From Mariprofundaceae bacterium (GTDB taxonomy: Bacteria > Pseudomonadota > Zetaproteobacteria > Mariprofundales > Mariprofundaceae), in assembly GCA_030950965.1 (NCBI GenBank), contig JAUZQP010000203.1, positions 1-5,387 of the forward strand: 5,387 nt of DNA. Reading direction: 5' to 3'. The position numbers were made by a program, and so were the translations under genes. The notes beneath the pieces are model-generated. The model saw only the letters and a list, made by a program, of their open reading frames with translations. It was not told the DNA's origin and ran no database searches. Positions 1 through 5,381 of the stretch are shown here, in pieces; position 1 is the stretch's first letter; every line of letters starts with the position of its first letter.

Positions 1-638
1 GTATGCGTCCGATTGTAGAAGAGGCACAACGCTGGGGGTTTGGCGAATATACAGGCATCGCTTTATCCCCTGAGGCACGCGGTCATCTACCTGCGGCTCA
101 AGGTTTTTTACGACGCGGACGTACACGGGCATGGTACCCTGGGGAGACAATGATTACGGCCATTGGTCAGGGAATGGTAACCGTAACACCGCTACAAATG
201 GCGCGTTTTGCCGCCGCCCTAGCCAATGGTGGCGATGTGCTTAAACCGCATCTTCTACATGGCTTAGCCCCCGAAATCATGCACCATGTAGATTTAGCTA
301 CTGCAGAACTGGATAAGATTCGCCATGCCATGACGGATGTGGCAAACACCCCTGGCGGCACAGCATACCGTTATGTACATCATGCTGCATGGCCAATGGC
401 AGGCAAAACGGGAACGGCGCAAGTGGTCGGTATGTCGCAAAAAGACAGGGTGTATAAAAGCAAGGGTGTGAAACAAAAGCACCGTGATCACGCATGGTTC
501 ATGGGCTTTGCACCCTATGATAAACCACGCATTGCCTTTGCTATTTTTGTTGAGCATGGTGGTCATGGGAGCAGTGGTGCATCACCCATTGCCAAAGCTG
601 TGGTTGATGCCGTGGCAGCAAGTGAGGCTACACGGTGA
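1..638 (+). CDS. mrdA: Penicillin-binding protein 2 (MrdA), C-terminal part of transpeptidase domain; truncated by window edge
   Basis: This is the last ~211 residues of the class B penicillin-binding protein that cross-links peptidoglycan during side-wall elongation, acting in the periplasm from an inner-membrane anchor. The reading frame is open at the left edge, so the anchor, the dimerisation domain and the SxxK and SxN active-site motifs lie outside the window. The third active-site motif is visible as KTGTAQ (visible residues 135-140; bases about 405-422). Other family landmarks are FGEYTGI near residue 13, WYPGETM followed by IGQG and TPLQMA (residues 44-67), and DHAWFMGFAPY just after the KTG motif. 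E. coli PBP2 has KSG at this position. The gene overlaps rodA by four bases (GTGA, 635-638), which implies translational coupling and a shared transcript. FtsI (PBP3) is the main alternative, but the C-terminal motifs and the RodA partner favour PBP2. Confidence 0.95.
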   Translation, partial: MRPIVEEAQRWGFGEYTGIALSPEARGHLPAAQGFLRRGRTRAWYPGETMITAIGQGMVTVTPLQMARFAAALANGGDVLKPHLLHGLAPEIMHHVDLATAELDKIRHAMTDVANTPGGTAYRYVHHAAWPMAGKTGTAQVVGMSQKDRVYKSKGVKQKHRDHAWFMGFAPYDKPRIAFAIFVEHGGHGSSGASPIAKAVVDAVAASEATR

Positions 639-1750
639 TTCATTATTGTAAGTGTTGGCTGCTGATTGACCGCTGGCTACTGATCACCTTATTGCTGCTG
701 GCAGGCATGGGGTTATTAACCCTGTATTCCGCTGTCCACCTGGGTGTAATTCAGCTCTGGTATAAGCAGATGTTATATTGGCTCTTGGGAGTGGGTGGTT
801 TTTTGGTCATCGCGATGATTCCATTGCGCGTCATGGGTCTGTTGGCATGGCCTGTTTTTGTACTGGCTTTGATCTGCTTGGCGTTGGTTCCCTTGATGGG
901 GGACGTGCAAATGGGGGCGCGACGTTGGTTGAATTTAGGCCCTGTGCATTTGCAGCCCTCCGAGGTCATGAAGTGGGCGTTGATGCTGGTATTGGCACAT
1001 TGGTTTGCCAACCGTGATGCCGACCAATGGCGATCCATTGGCATGGCTTGTCTATTGGCTGCGGCACCTGCTGCCTTGATTGTCATCCAGCCCGATTTAG
1101 GAACCTGCTTGGTATTATTGATGGCAGCGGTAGCAGTATTGATCGCAGCTGGTTTTCCATGGCGTTATTTCTTTGCCATTGTCGCCTTCCTACCCTTGGT
1201 TGGTTGGTATATGTGGCAACATATTCATGACTATCAACGGCAACGAGTATTAACCTTTTTTGACCCACAAGCCGACCCTTTAGGTGCAGGCTACCATGTC
1301 ATTCAGTCGATGATCTCTATTGGTTCTGGTGGCTTATGGGGTAAAGGCTACCTTAATGGCACACAATCAAGATTGAACTTTTTACCCGAACAGCACACGG
1401 ATTTTATTTTTTCGGTGCTGGCAGAAGAGCTGGGGCTGATGGGTGTGATGATCTTGCTGCTGTTGTTTGCCATCTTCATTCATCGCATGCTGTATATTGC
1501 AGCGGCTGCACACACACGTTTTGCTTCGTTGTTGACCATTGGTATATCCAGTATTTTTATGCTCTATATCTTTGTGAATATCGGTATGGTTTCGGGCATT
1601 TTACCTGTCGTAGGTGTGCCGCTTCCTTTTGTCAGCTATGGCGGTTCGGCTCTGGTGAGTATGTTAGCAGCATTAGGTGTGGTGGCTCGCGTCAGTATTG
1701 AATCCCGTGGGCTATTGCCTTGGCAGCGCGGCGGTAGCCCTTTAGCTTGA
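635..1750 (+). CDS. rodA: RodA (MrdB), SEDS-family peptidoglycan glycosyltransferase
   Basis: RodA polymerises lipid II into glycan strands in the inner membrane together with PBP2, as part of the elongasome. The product has 371 residues, the usual length, and is almost wholly hydrophobic, consistent with the family's ten membrane helices. Diagnostic stretches are GARRWL and LQPSE (residues 94-110), QPDLGT (152-157), HDYQRQRV followed by DPLGAGYH (198-221), GKGYLNGTQS (236-245), and HTDFIF (254-259), whose Asp256 matches the catalytic Asp of SEDS enzymes. NIGMVSGILPVVGVPLP and SYGGSAL follow near the C-terminus. I chose the GTG start at 635 because it overlaps the mrdA stop and has GAGG at 624-627 with a 7-base spacer; the N-terminus then runs straight into the first helix. 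FtsW is the alternative, but pairing with PBP2 and the sequence motifs favour RodA. In E. coli rlpA and dacA follow; here an iron operon follows directly. Confidence 0.96.
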   Translation: MIHYCKCWLLIDRWLLITLLLLAGMGLLTLYSAVHLGVIQLWYKQMLYWLLGVGGFLVIAMIPLRVMGLLAWPVFVLALICLALVPLMGDVQMGARRWLNLGPVHLQPSEVMKWALMLVLAHWFANRDADQWRSIGMACLLAAAPAALIVIQPDLGTCLVLLMAAVAVLIAAGFPWRYFFAIVAFLPLVGWYMWQHIHDYQRQRVLTFFDPQADPLGAGYHVIQSMISIGSGGLWGKGYLNGTQSRLNFLPEQHTDFIFSVLAEELGLMGVMILLLLFAIFIHRMLYIAAAAHTRFASLLTIGISSIFMLYIFVNIGMVSGILPVVGVPLPFVSYGGSALVSMLAALGVVARVSIESRGLLPWQRGGSPLA

Positions 1751-1775
1751 TATTGATAATCATTATCAATATAGT
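1747..1775 (+). promoter_or_regulatory. Predicted sigma70 promoter of the fur-like/FTR1 operon
   Basis: TTGATA at 1747-1752 (five of six bases match the -35 consensus) and TATAGT at 1770-1775 (five of six match the -10 consensus) are separated by exactly 17 bases. The -35 box overlaps the rodA stop codon. A start point about seven bases beyond the -10 box falls at or next to base 1782, the A of the next gene's ATG, so the transcript is predicted to be leaderless or nearly so. The spacer is filled by a Fur box. The match is seen directly; promoter activity is inferred. Confidence 0.72.
1751..1771. promoter_or_regulatory. Fur box (perfect 21-bp palindrome)
   Basis: Two perfect 10-base arms surround the central base 1761. 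The inner 15 bases, TGATAATCATTATCA (1754-1768), match the 7-1-7 Fur-box consensus TGATAATNATTATCA at every specified position. The box occupies the spacer between the predicted -35 and -10 elements, so a metal-loaded Fur protein bound here would exclude RNA polymerase. It implies iron-dependent repression of the downstream regulator and permease. The repressor could be the product of the next gene or a separate Fur elsewhere in the genome. Confidence 0.9.
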
Positions 1776-1781
1776 TGCGGC

Positions 1782-2162
1782 ATGCCAATTCGATTAACCT
1801 CCCAACGTACCGCTATTCTGACTATCATCAATGGCTCCTCTGCCCATTGGGATGCTGAATCAGTATTGCAGGCATTACAACAATCCGGTCAGCGCATTGG
1901 GGTAGCTACAGTGTATCGAACATTGGCAGTGCTAGAAGAGGCAACGTTGATTGGCTCAGTATTTATTAATGAACGAAAATGTTATGAGCGTATTGATAAG
2001 CAACAACATGATCATTTACTGTGCAGTCAATGCGGATGTATCGAAGAATTTTGCCACCCATATATAGCAGTGCTACAAAGCGAAATGGCGCAAGCGCATG
2101 GTTTTGTTGCACACAATCATTCACTGATTATTCGCGGCTTGTGCCGTGATTGTCAGTCGTAA
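1782..2162 (+). CDS. Fur-family metal-dependent transcriptional repressor (short form)
   Basis: This is a cytoplasmic DNA-binding regulator of 126 residues. The winged-helix domain includes the recognition segment GVATVYRTLAVLEEA (residues 40-54), the signature of Fur/Zur/PerR proteins. The dimerisation domain has HDHL (76-79), followed by CSQC (81-84) and a C-terminal CRDC (121-124), the two CxxC pairs of the structural zinc site. Candidate regulatory-metal ligands by alignment with Fur are His22, His76, Asp77, His78, Glu101 and His113. Typical Fur is nearer 140-150 residues; this one lacks most of the N-terminal extension before the first helix and the His-rich tail. ATG 1782 is the only standard start, because an in-frame TAG lies at 1743 with no ATG, GTG or TTG between. 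No Shine-Dalgarno sequence precedes it, consistent with a leaderless transcript. Iron is the likeliest effector given the Fur box and the FTR1 neighbour, but Zur- or PerR-type sensing cannot be excluded. Confidence 0.88.
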   Translation: MPIRLTSQRTAILTIINGSSAHWDAESVLQALQQSGQRIGVATVYRTLAVLEEATLIGSVFINERKCYERIDKQQHDHLLCSQCGCIEEFCHPYIAVLQSEMAQAHGFVAHNHSLIIRGLCRDCQS

Positions 2163-2174
2163 AAAGGAGTTGAA

Positions 2175-3035
2175 ATGATCGCATCATTAACGATTGTGTT
2201 TCGAGAGATGCTCGAAATGGCAATAATTATTGGTATTTTAATGGCCGCAACACGCGGTGTGGCACATAGTCGTCAGTGGATTTTTGGTGGTATGGGGCTG
2301 GGGCTTAGCGGAGCTGTATTTCTAGCTATTTTTATGGAGGAGATGGAGGGCGCGTTTGATGGCTCGGGTGAGTTTATATTCAATGCCGTGGTTTTATTAT
2401 TGGCTTCGGTGCTCCTCGCGTGGACCGTGGTGTGGATGAGTCGTCAAGGGAAAGAGATCGCTACTAAAATGAAGTGGGCTGGGCAACAATTCTCTACGGG
2501 TGAGTTGTCGGGCGTAGCCTTGCTGTTCATTGCCTTTAGCGCGGTGGTGCGTGAAGGCTCGGAAGCGGTGTTCTTTTTATTTAGTGCATGGCAGGTCAGC
2601 GAGCAAAACAGTCAAGAGATGATCACCGGGGCAGTGCTGGGCATGCTGTTGGGGGCAGGCTTGGGTTATTTACTCTATCGTGGTCTATTAAAAATTCCTT
2701 TACATCATGTTTTTCATGTGATCGCATGGTTATTAACGCTCATCGCTGCGGGGATGGCATCACAAGCCTGTTGGAACTTGGTGTTAATTGAATGGGTTCC
2801 ACCCTTGATTGAACCGTTATGGGATAGCTCAACACTATTATCTCAAGACAGTATGTTAGGTGAGTTGCTGCATGTGCTCATGGGTTACGATGAACGCCCC
2901 AGTGGCTTGCAGGTGACCGTATTTGCTGTCACATTTTTCATGATTACATGGTTAAAGCATGATCGTAACACGCACGCACCTAACGCTGCTACGTCCTCTA
3001 CTCAGCGTATGAATATGAAAACCTGCGGCGAATAA
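2175..3035 (+). CDS. FTR1/EfeU-family high-affinity iron permease
   Basis: This is an integral inner-membrane iron transporter of 286 residues, close to E. coli EfeU and about the length expected for a bacterial FTR1 permease with seven membrane helices. The two family-defining RExxE iron-binding motifs are both present: REMLE at residues 10-14 in the first helix and REGSE at 126-130 in the fourth, the latter followed by AVFFLFSAW. TVVWMSRQGKEI (84-95) and GMLLGAGLGYLLYRG (146-160) also match EfeU positions. The C-terminal ~25 residues are polar. AAAGGAG at 2163-2169 gives a strong ribosome site five bases before ATG 2175, and only 12 bases separate the gene from the fur-like stop, so the two genes are very probably one operon under the upstream Fur box. 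EfeO- and EfeB-type partner genes do not follow here. Whether ferrous or ferric iron is carried cannot be read from the sequence. Confidence 0.92.
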   Translation: MIASLTIVFREMLEMAIIIGILMAATRGVAHSRQWIFGGMGLGLSGAVFLAIFMEEMEGAFDGSGEFIFNAVVLLLASVLLAWTVVWMSRQGKEIATKMKWAGQQFSTGELSGVALLFIAFSAVVREGSEAVFFLFSAWQVSEQNSQEMITGAVLGMLLGAGLGYLLYRGLLKIPLHHVFHVIAWLLTLIAAGMASQACWNLVLIEWVPPLIEPLWDSSTLLSQDSMLGELLHVLMGYDERPSGLQVTVFAVTFFMITWLKHDRNTHAPNAATSSTQRMNMKTCGE

Positions 3036-3082
3036 ACCACATCTCCATGCTTGCCTCCTAGCCTGGGGGCTCTACACTGCTC

Positions 3083-3104
3083 CTTGCGGCACGATGTCGC
3101 TAAG
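3083..3104 (+). other. Hairpin 48 bases after the permease gene
   Basis: Bases 3083-3091 pair with 3095-3104 around a CGA loop, giving nine base pairs including one G-T wobble, with T3101 bulged. No T-run follows, so it is not a classical intrinsic terminator; it may be a 3'-end stabiliser or part of a small repeat. The surrounding stretch 3036-3119 holds no gene. It also has a small AGCC/GGCT stem at 3060-3071. Confidence 0.4.
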
Positions 3105-3119
3105 CTGACATTCATTATG

Positions 3120-3284
3120 TTAGGTAACTCGCAATAAATAATCTACCAAAATCGCGCAGGTTTTTTTATTCAGCATCAAGGCGCAAAAAGTAAAGCATAG
3201 CTCGCTATGTAAGCTTTTTTGCAACGCCGCTGCTGGGCAAAAAGACAAGCGAGCTTGGTAGATTATTTATTGCGCGTTGCCTTA
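3120..3284. repeat. MITE-like palindromic element, copy A (165 bp)
   Basis: This is a non-coding element that recurs at 4638-4801 in the same orientation with about 150 of 165 bases identical. It is a near-complete inverted repeat about its exact midpoint: the outer 30 bases at each end (3120-3149 and 3255-3284) match at 27 positions, and the centre, 3196-3209, is CATAGC-TC-GCTATG. TTA occurs at both ends, leaving termini that begin GGTAAC and GGCAAC on opposite strands; TTA may be a 3-bp target duplication. It has no coding capacity, so any movement would need a transposase supplied elsewhere. Transcribed, it would fold into one long hairpin, which might help end the permease transcript. The transposase family is not identified. 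Confidence 0.85.
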
Positions 3285-3401
3285 GCTTAGGGTCGCAGAA
3301 AATATTAAGTGTCCAATTTATACGATAGATATGAATTCTGCGCCTTGAAGCTGTACTCATAGACGAGTAAAAATAGATATTTTATTTTCCCCTCGTCCCT
3401 T

Positions 3402-3417
3402 AAGGAGATCCCCCCCC
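3402..3417 (+). promoter_or_regulatory. Ribosome binding site and eight-C tract before the cyclase gene
   Basis: AAGGAG at 3402-3407 is a good Shine-Dalgarno sequence, but it lies 14 bases before ATG 3422, longer than the usual 5-9. Eight consecutive C residues (3410-3417) fill most of this spacer. Slippage in the tract would change the spacing and therefore translation efficiency without touching the protein. Upstream, 3285-3401 holds no gene; a 7-bp inverted repeat (CGCAGAA 3294-3300, TTCTGCG 3336-3342) lies there, and I see no convincing sigma70 promoter. Confidence 0.6.
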
Positions 3418-3421
3418 ATTT

Positions 3422-4549
3422 ATGTTGGTGAAGCGCACGCAGTTCAAGCAAAAAATCCATTTGGTGTTGGCATTGCTGGGGCTTATTCCTTATTTGTTGA
3501 CCACATATGTTTTTATTCAAGCCAATATGACGCTAACGGAAAGTATTAGTTTGATGTGTGCCATGGTATTGCTGTTCCATTTGGCAGGCTTTCATATTCT
3601 TCAAACCTTTTCGGATGATTTACTGGAGCTTGCGCGCAGTAGTGCCTTTACACAACGTCCCGGTGGCCGCTACCAAGCCCTGCCTATTTATAAAAAAAAC
3701 ACTTCGGAAGTAGCTGATATACGCAATAACTTTAATGCTTTAATTGGCGAATTAGACGAAGGGCGCAAAAAATTTGATACCGTGACCGTGGAACTTTTAC
3801 GTGAATCACGCAAAGGTTTTATCGAATACGAACGACGCTTGGCTGAGTTAAGCCCCTATGTTGACCCGAAAATTGTTAGTAAGATTATGGATAATAATAG
3901 TTCACATAGCCATGGTTTGCGTGGTGAGCACCGCCGTGTTGCGGTGCTTTTTGTCGATATATGCGCCTTCACCAAAAGTTCGGAGAAAATGTCACCCGAA
4001 TCGATAGTTGCTTTATTGAATGAGTTTTTTGATGTCGCAGTGCAAATTATTTATCGTCACAATGGCGTGGTCGATAAATTCATTGGTGATGCTGTGATGG
4101 CAGTGTTTGGACTGACTACACCCCTGTATCAAGTGTCGGTTGATGCGGTAAGTACAGCATTAGACCTACAAACAGCAACCTACCATTTAATGAAAAAATG
4201 GCAGCGCGAAGGTCGCACGGCATTTCATATTCGCGTGGGCATAAATACAGGGGAGGTGGTGGCTGGTAATATTGGCTCACGGGATCGAATGGACTACACC
4301 GTTATTGGCGATGCCGTCAATGTAGCTTCGCGCATGGCGGATCATGCCGCTCCAGATGAGGTGTTGATTAGCGCGGCCACCTATAACAACAGTAAAAGCT
4401 ATTTCCATGCGCAAAGCAAAGGCTGTATTCATGTAAAAAATAGAGATGCGCCAGTAGATTGTTATATCATAACAGCAAAAAAGGCAGATGCTTTTCATCA
4501 AGACTCCGCATTTGATGGCAGCGAACGCATGGCACTAGGGAAAAAATAA
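3422..4549 (+). CDS. Membrane-anchored class III adenylate cyclase
   Basis: This enzyme is predicted to convert ATP to cyclic AMP at the inner membrane with a cytoplasmic catalytic domain. It has 375 residues. Two membrane helices (about 11-33 and 43-62) are separated by a very short loop. A HAMP-like linker ends near DIRNNFNALIGELDEG (99-114), a helical stretch leads to LSPYVDPKIVSKIM, and the catalytic domain spans about 170-355. Metal-binding Asp179 (LFVDICAFT) and Asp223 (FIGDAVMAVFG) are present. Lys219 and Thr293 (DYTVIGDAVN) sit at the adenine-selecting positions. Asn300 and Arg304 (NVASR) are the transition-state residues. The Lys/Thr pair is typical of class IIIb adenylate cyclases, some of which respond to bicarbonate. 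All catalytic residues are intact, so it should be active as a homodimer. No obvious sensor domain is seen in the short periplasmic loop. The gene is monocistronic and bracketed by the two palindromic elements. Confidence 0.93.
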   Translation: MLVKRTQFKQKIHLVLALLGLIPYLLTTYVFIQANMTLTESISLMCAMVLLFHLAGFHILQTFSDDLLELARSSAFTQRPGGRYQALPIYKKNTSEVADIRNNFNALIGELDEGRKKFDTVTVELLRESRKGFIEYERRLAELSPYVDPKIVSKIMDNNSSHSHGLRGEHRRVAVLFVDICAFTKSSEKMSPESIVALLNEFFDVAVQIIYRHNGVVDKFIGDAVMAVFGLTTPLYQVSVDAVSTALDLQTATYHLMKKWQREGRTAFHIRVGINTGEVVAGNIGSRDRMDYTVIGDAVNVASRMADHAAPDEVLISAATYNNSKSYFHAQSKGCIHVKNRDAPVDCYIITAKKADAFHQDSAFDGSERMALGKK

Positions 4550-4607
4550 ACGAATTATTTGGGGCATCCTTCATGTCTTGATTTACACTTTACTTTACTT
4601 GCCCCTC

Positions 4608-4630
4608 GTTTCCACGCAGAGCATGGGAAC
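4608..4630. repeat. Short REP-like hairpin
   Basis: Bases 4608-4617 pair with 4621-4630 around a three-base AGA loop, with one T-G wobble and one C-A mismatch. The stem resembles the CTCGTTCCC...GGGAAC hairpins I remember being scattered between genes in several proteobacteria; that comparison is from memory. No T-run follows, so a classical terminator is unlikely. It lies 58 bases after the cyclase stop and 7 bases before palindromic copy B. The rest of 4550-4637 shows only a distant GGGGCA/TGCCCC pair (4561-4566 and 4600-4605). Confidence 0.5.
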
Positions 4631-4637
4631 CAGAAGA

Positions 4638-4801
4638 TTAGGTAACTCGCAATAAATAACCTACCAAAATCGCGCAGGGTTTTTGTTCCGCATCAAGGCG
4701 AAAAAAGCAAAGCATAGCTTGCTATGTAAGCTTTTTTGCAACGCCGATGCTGGGCAAAAAGACAAGCTAGTTTGGTGGGTTATTTATTGCGAGTTACCTT
4801 A
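4638..4801. repeat. MITE-like palindromic element, copy B (164 bp)
   Basis: This is the second copy of the element at 3120-3284, in direct orientation. Its ends are better preserved: 29 of 31 bases match between 4638-4668 and the reverse complement of 4771-4801. The centre, CATAGC-TT-GCTATG at 4713-4726, lies exactly at the midpoint. TTA is present at both ends. The two copies differ mainly in the T-rich stretch of the left arm and in the right arm. Some arm changes preserve pairing less well in copy A than in B, suggesting that B is the younger or less decayed copy. No protein is encoded. Confidence 0.85.
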
Positions 4802-4897
4802 CTTCCGCCGACCCAAGGTTCACTTCCTGGCGGATGGCTAATCCTTACCGGAGCGGGATTTTCACCCACCAGAATAAACGACCTTGCCCGGCCGCAC
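4802..4897 (-). other. Structured G+C-rich block; possible relic of a group II intron 5' end
   Basis: Read on the minus strand, the block starts with GTGCG (4897 to 4893), as many bacterial group II introns do. It contains GGTGGGTGAAAATCCC and then a TAGCC motif, both reminiscent of intron domain I. Several nested pairings are visible in + coordinates: CCGCC 4805-4809 with GGCGG 4829-4833, CAAGGT 4814-4819 with ACCTTG 4881-4886, CCGG 4848-4851 with CCGG 4888-4891, and GGG 4855-4857 with CCC 4865-4867. The structure is seen directly; the intron assignment rests on remembered resemblance only. The block stops at palindromic copy B, and no intron-encoded reverse transcriptase or domain V is present. 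An unrelated structured RNA or repeat is possible. Confidence 0.35.
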
Positions 4898-5008
4898 TGC
4901 GAATCATTCAGATCAACCCTTACTCACCTTTTCTGTCAAATTGTGGGCTATTTTGCCACACATTTTAGCAAAGTGATTGATATGACACAATAAATATAGA
5001 TCATATCG
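4898..5008 (+). other. A+T-rich upstream region of the RRM gene, no gene seen
   Basis: This stretch presumably holds the promoter of the downstream RNA-binding protein gene, but no clear -35/-10 pair with good spacing stands out. TTGATA at 4977-4982 and the A+T-rich run 4991-5006 are candidates only. A TGTGG/CCACA inverted repeat (4942-4946, 4956-4960) could be an operator or a small hairpin. Confidence 0.3.
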
Positions 5009-5110
5009 CCAAGTTCTGTCGAATCGCTTGAAGCGTCGGCAGTAACTTGGTTACAGCTTGTTATGGCTGTAACATATTGTTAATGGAAGTTGCACTAGCG
5101 CAACTTGGTT
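5009..5110 (+). promoter_or_regulatory. Structured 5' leader of the RRM gene (three hairpins)
   Basis: Three stems precede the gene. Hairpin 1 pairs 5009-5021 with 5037-5050 (one bulged T, one T-G wobble) and is capped by a CGCT/AGCG stem with a TGA loop. Hairpin 2 is a perfect 8-bp stem (5050-5057 with 5066-5073). Hairpin 3 is a perfect 7-bp stem (5087-5093 with 5100-5106) just ahead of the Shine-Dalgarno sequence at 5111-5116. AACTTGGTT occurs twice (5044-5052 and 5102-5110). CCAAGTT at 5009-5015 could pair with either copy, so alternative folds are possible. That the region is transcribed, and its regulatory role, are inferred. Confidence 0.55.
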
Positions 5111-5126
5111 TAAGGACTTTGTTTAG

Positions 5127-5381
5127 ATGAATATTTATGTTGGCAATCTTTCTTTCCGTTCTTCGGAAGATGATCTTCGTGACGTGTTTTCAGAATTCGG
5201 TGAAGTAGAATCTGTAAAAATCATTACTGACCGTGAAACAGGACGCAGTCGTGGTTTTGCATTTGTTGAAATGACTAATGATGATGGTGGTGCTAACGCA
5301 ATCGCATCATTGAATGGTCGTGACCACTTGGGTCGTGACTTGACAGTGAACGAAGCGCGCCCACGCCCTAACCGTTACTAA
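5127..5381 (+). CDS. Single-RRM RNA-binding protein (cold-inducible Rbp type)
   Basis: This is a small cytoplasmic RNA-binding protein of 84 residues made of one RNA recognition motif. RNP2 is IYVGNL (residues 3-8) and RNP1 is RGFAFVEM (42-49), with the usual aromatic positions Tyr4, Phe44 and Phe46 available for base stacking. LNGRDHLGRDLTVNEARP (62-79) closes the fold, and the tail is a short basic RPRPNRY. Bacterial proteins of this type are often about 80-110 residues, and several are cold-induced; their RNA targets are mostly unknown. ATG 5127 is supported by TAAGGA at 5111-5116 with a 10-base spacer and by RRM strand 1 starting at residue 2. The gene is rich in CGT and GGT codons, consistent with high expression. 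It follows a structured leader and appears monocistronic; no terminator is visible before the window ends six bases later. Confidence 0.93.
   Translation: MNIYVGNLSFRSSEDDLRDVFSEFGEVESVKIITDRETGRSRGFAFVEMTNDDGGANAIASLNGRDHLGRDLTVNEARPRPNRY

Noticed and set aside
294..566. Minus-strand open frames inside mrdA
   Set aside because: They are antisense shadows of a conserved transpeptidase domain.
751..1086. Minus-strand open frame of 111 codons inside rodA
   Set aside because: It is a shadow of the highly conserved rodA frame, with no ribosome site or family signature.
3083..3104. Rho-independent terminator after the permease gene
   Set aside because: The stem is sound but no T-run follows, so it is kept only as a hairpin.
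3120..3284. CRISPR-like or tandem repeat
   Set aside because: There are only two long copies 1.5 kb apart with a gene between them, and each is palindromic; there is no repeat-spacer periodicity.
4277..4501. Minus-strand open frame inside the cyclase gene
   Set aside because: It lies opposite the conserved catalytic motifs and shows no independent coding evidence.
4942..4960. TGTGG/CCACA inverted repeat as a CRP (cAMP receptor) site near the cyclase
   Set aside because: The half-sites are 11 bases apart measured from TGTG to CACA, instead of the 8 needed for a CRP site, and the TGTGA/TCACA cores are not matched.
4736..4993. 85-residue open frame on the + strand
   Set aside because: It starts inside the right arm of palindromic copy B and runs antisense through the structured block; it has no ribosome site and no recognisable protein features.
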